A program made the position numbers and the translations under genes. A stretch of DNA of 7,877 nucleotides from an uncultured Prevotella sp. (lineage in GTDB: Bacteria > Bacteroidota > Bacteroidia > Bacteroidales > Bacteroidaceae), in NCBI GenBank assembly GCA_937916075.1, contig CALGHW010000229.1, positions 1 to 7,877 of the forward strand. Direction: 5' to 3'. The notes under the pieces are model-generated. The model made no database searches. It saw nothing but the letters and a program-made list of their open reading frames with translations, and had not been told where the DNA came from. Positions 5,289 to 7,877 of this stretch are shown here, piece after piece. The number at the start of each line of letters is the position of its first letter. Position 1 is the stretch's first letter.

Positions 5289-7877
5289 ATGGGTAAGACA
5301 GTAAGGCGAGTGATGATAGCCCTCATTGTGTCATTACTCGGGATGACAGTGCCGATGCAGGCACAAGTCACCACAGCGGCCATCTTGGGCCATGTCGTGG
5401 ATGACGCACGTACCGATGTCATCGGTGCGCAGGTAGTTGTCACGCACAAACCTTCGGGCACGCACTACCTGGCCGTGACCAACAAGGACGGCGCCTTCCA
5501 GATACAAGGTCTCCGGGTGGGCGGTCCCTATGAGGTGACGGTGTCTTACCTGGGTTACCGGAAGCATACGGTGACAGACCTTACGCTACATCTGGGCAAC
5601 ACCGAGCGGTGTGACGTGAAGTTGTCACCCTCCACCGCCTTGGCCGATGTCGTGGTCAAGGGCAGGGCACACGATTTGCATACCGGCGCGTCCACCGTCA
5701 TCACCGCATCCCAAATCATGAATATGCCCAATGTAAGTCGCTCGATAGAAGACCTTGAGCGGATGTCGCCTTATTCCAATGGGAGCGGCTATTTTGCCGG
5801 ACGCGACCGCAGCTATAACAGCTATATGCTTGATGGCGCCAGCTTCAGCGACAACATGGGACTGGACAAGAACTCCATGCTGGGCGGCATGACCTCCGTA
5901 TCGCTCGACGCTATCGACGAGATACAGATAGCGCAGACCCCTTTCGACGTGACCCAAAGCAATTTCATCGGAGCGGCCACCAATATGGTGACCAAAAGCG
6001 GCAGCAACCAGTTGAAGGCTACCGCCTACACCTATTGGCGCAACCAGCACCTGCGGGGCAACTCAATAGCCGGGACCGACCTCGGCACCCGGGCCGAAGA
6101 CGGACGCAACGTCTACGGCGTGAGTATCGGAGGCCCTGTTTTGCGCGACAAGCTATTCTATTTTGTCAATGGTGAATACGAGAACGCACCGTCGCCCCTC
6201 CAGAGCTATTCCCTTTCGGCCGACGGACTGTATAACCAGCAGAAAAACATCTCGCGCGTGACCGAAGCGGACATGCGGCGTTTTGCCTCCGCCCTGTCGC
6301 ACTACGGCTGGGATCCCGGTTCCTATACAGACTACCAGGGGCAGCGCAAGATGTACAGGCTCAATGCCCGCATCGACTGGAACATCAATGCCCGTCATCA
6401 CCTGATGGTGCGCTATAACATGAGTGCGTCCACGGCCGACAACAATGTGTCGGGAGCCTCGATGAGCGGCAAGGCCAACCCCGTGAGCCTTTATTCGATG
6501 GCCTTCCGCGGCTCCACCTGGCAGCAGGTGGACAACGTACACTCACTCACGGCAGAGCTGAACAGCACACTCACGGCCAACCTGTACAACAAGCTCACGG
6601 CCAGCTTTACCTTCAGCGACATCAACAACCGCCGCTGTGACGCTGACTTCCCGGCCATAGACATCTACAAGCCTTACGACGGCAACGACTATCCTTATAT
6701 GTATGCCGGCTATGACCAGTATGCCTGGCACAACGGCATCATCGACCATACCTGGAACTTCTCCGACCGCCTGTCTTATTCTTGGGGCCGACATCTTCTT
6801 ACGGCCGGCATGGACTTTTCCGTGACCAGCGCGTCCAACTGTTTTATGCGCTATGGCGCCGGCTACTACCGCTATGCGTCGATAGAGGATTTTGAGAATG
6901 GGGCGGCTCCCACAGCCTTCGCGCTCTGCTATTCGCTCACCGGACAGGAGCGGGCCTTGAGCGATGTCCATTACAACAAATATTCAGTTTATGTGCAGGA
7001 TGAATGGCGGGCTACCGACCGGATTACCTTGCAGTATGGCCTGCGCATGGACCTGCCTTGGTATACCAATCATCGATACGAGAATCCCTCCATTGCCGAT
7101 GTTGACTTCAATGGGGTGCGGCTCAACACAGGCCGTTGGCCCAAGGCGATGCCGATGTTCTCGCCCCGGCTGGGATTCACCTATGATGTGCTGGGCAACG
7201 GTGGGCTCACGCTCCGTGGCGGAACCGGGCTCTTTGCCGGGCGTTTTCCGCTGATATACCTGTCCAAGATGCAGGAGGGTAGCGGTATGCTGCAAGCCAC
7301 GACCATGGCCCGGGCCGACGGGTCGGTCGCCCAGCGAGCCTTGCTCAACGACTTGGCTGGCCGGGTGCGCACGCCGGATGAGGTGCTGGCCGAGCTGGCT
7401 CCCAAATATCCCGACCTCTTTGCCACCAAGGCAGGCGACATTCGCAATATCGTGGCCATCGACGACCACTTCAAGATGCCGCAGGTGTGGAGCAGCACAC
7501 TGGCCGTGGACTACCGGTTGCCGCTGCCCTTTGAGGCCACGCTCACCGTGGAAGGCACCTTCTCCAAGAATATCCATGCCATCACCCAGTATGACGCCAA
7601 TATCGACGAGACCAAGACTTCCCGTCTGGATGGCCCTGACAACCGGAAATATTACGCCGGTGCCACGGCCGAGCGTATTCATGAAAACATCAATTATGCC
7701 GTGGTGATGACCAATACCTCCCGCGGCTATACGGCTCTCTTCAGCACCCAGTTGAAGGCCAAGCCCTTCCGGTGGCTGGACCTGATGGCCGCCTATACCT
7801 ATACTTATGCGCGGACACTCAACAACAATGCCAGCAACCAGGAGGAGAAAGCGCTGGCCGGACTGCCCACGGTCAAT
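5289..7877 (+). CDS. Oar-like TonB-dependent outer-membrane receptor, 3'-truncated by the window edge
   Basis: An uninterrupted frame of 863 codons runs from ATG 5289 to the last base with no stop. Residues 1-25 are a signal peptide (basic MGKTVRR, hydrophobic core, PMQA before the likely cut). Residues about 27-115 form a carboxypeptidase-regulatory-like beta-sandwich (ILGHVVDD, NKDGAFQIQGL, YLGYR). The plug follows (about 118-240) with YMLDGASF (179-186) and NMVTKSGSNQ (232-241), and the beta-barrel begins near 245, with IGGPVLRDKLFYF (280-292). The VTKSG and GGPxxxDKLFYF pattern is typical of Oar-type proteins rather than SusC. Such receptors act in the outer membrane with TonB-ExbBD; Myxococcus Oar is linked to export of the protease PopC. 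Usual length is about 1,050-1,100 residues, so roughly 200 are missing. Substrate is unknown, and no SusD-like partner is visible before the edge. Confidence 0.9.
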   Translation, partial: MGKTVRRVMIALIVSLLGMTVPMQAQVTTAAILGHVVDDARTDVIGAQVVVTHKPSGTHYLAVTNKDGAFQIQGLRVGGPYEVTVSYLGYRKHTVTDLTLHLGNTERCDVKLSPSTALADVVVKGRAHDLHTGASTVITASQIMNMPNVSRSIEDLERMSPYSNGSGYFAGRDRSYNSYMLDGASFSDNMGLDKNSMLGGMTSVSLDAIDEIQIAQTPFDVTQSNFIGAATNMVTKSGSNQLKATAYTYWRNQHLRGNSIAGTDLGTRAEDGRNVYGVSIGGPVLRDKLFYFVNGEYENAPSPLQSYSLSADGLYNQQKNISRVTEADMRRFASALSHYGWDPGSYTDYQGQRKMYRLNARIDWNINARHHLMVRYNMSASTADNNVSGASMSGKANPVSLYSMAFRGSTWQQVDNVHSLTAELNSTLTANLYNKLTASFTFSDINNRRCDADFPAIDIYKPYDGNDYPYMYAGYDQYAWHNGIIDHTWNFSDRLSYSWGRHLLTAGMDFSVTSASNCFMRYGAGYYRYASIEDFENGAAPTAFALCYSLTGQERALSDVHYNKYSVYVQDEWRATDRITLQYGLRMDLPWYTNHRYENPSIADVDFNGVRLNTGRWPKAMPMFSPRLGFTYDVLGNGGLTLRGGTGLFAGRFPLIYLSKMQEGSGMLQATTMARADGSVAQRALLNDLAGRVRTPDEVLAELAPKYPDLFATKAGDIRNIVAIDDHFKMPQVWSSTLAVDYRLPLPFEATLTVEGTFSKNIHAITQYDANIDETKTSRLDGPDNRKYYAGATAERIHENINYAVVMTNTSRGYTALFSTQLKAKPFRWLDLMAAYTYTYARTLNNNASNQEEKALAGLPTVN

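Noticed and set aside
5625..7682. Several 60-232-residue - strand frames opposite the receptor gene
   Set aside because: They are all antisense to one continuous, clearly recognised TonB-receptor frame and are low-complexity Gly/His/Val-rich, as expected for shadows.

Overview
The window looks like a Bacteroidales chromosome, most likely Prevotellaceae-like. The promoters fit the Bacteroidetes consensus (TAnnTTTG at -7), start codons lack clear Shine-Dalgarno sequences, coding DNA is GC-rich while the gaps are AT-rich, and the gene families are a PL1 pectate lyase with a C-terminal sorting-like tail and an Oar-type TonB-dependent receptor. The genus cannot be fixed from this sequence alone.

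Layout. (1) Positions 1-1616, + strand: the 3' part of a secreted PL1-family pectate lyase whose N-terminus lies outside the window. (2) Positions 1617-1847: a convergent gap with a strong bidirectional terminator (1759-1806), two smaller hairpins, and a possible short transcript driven by a TATATTTG box. (3) Positions 1848-3281, - strand: a full-length PurF-family protein (477 aa) with an intact PRPP-binding phosphoribosyltransferase half and conserved cluster cysteines, but with the glutaminase nucleophile and the other hallmark glutaminase residues replaced. (4) Positions 3282-3465: a gap with the promoter of the PurF-like gene and a long perfect-looking hairpin just after the next gene. 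(5) Positions 3466-4713, - strand: gltS, a sodium/glutamate symporter. (6) Positions 4714-5288: a 575-base divergent regulatory gap with promoters in both directions, short repeats, an eight-C tract and a roughly 200-base structured leader. (7) Positions 5289-7877, + strand: an Oar-like outer-membrane TonB-dependent receptor that runs off the right edge (863 codons seen, no stop).

The genes do not form one operon. The pectate lyase and the receptor are envelope or secreted functions typical of a glycan-using Bacteroidales, while GltS and the PurF-like protein are housekeeping-type nitrogen and nucleotide functions, each with its own likely promoter. The most notable item is the PurF paralogue that appears unable to hydrolyse glutamine. 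No mobile element, CRISPR array, rRNA or tRNA gene was seen.
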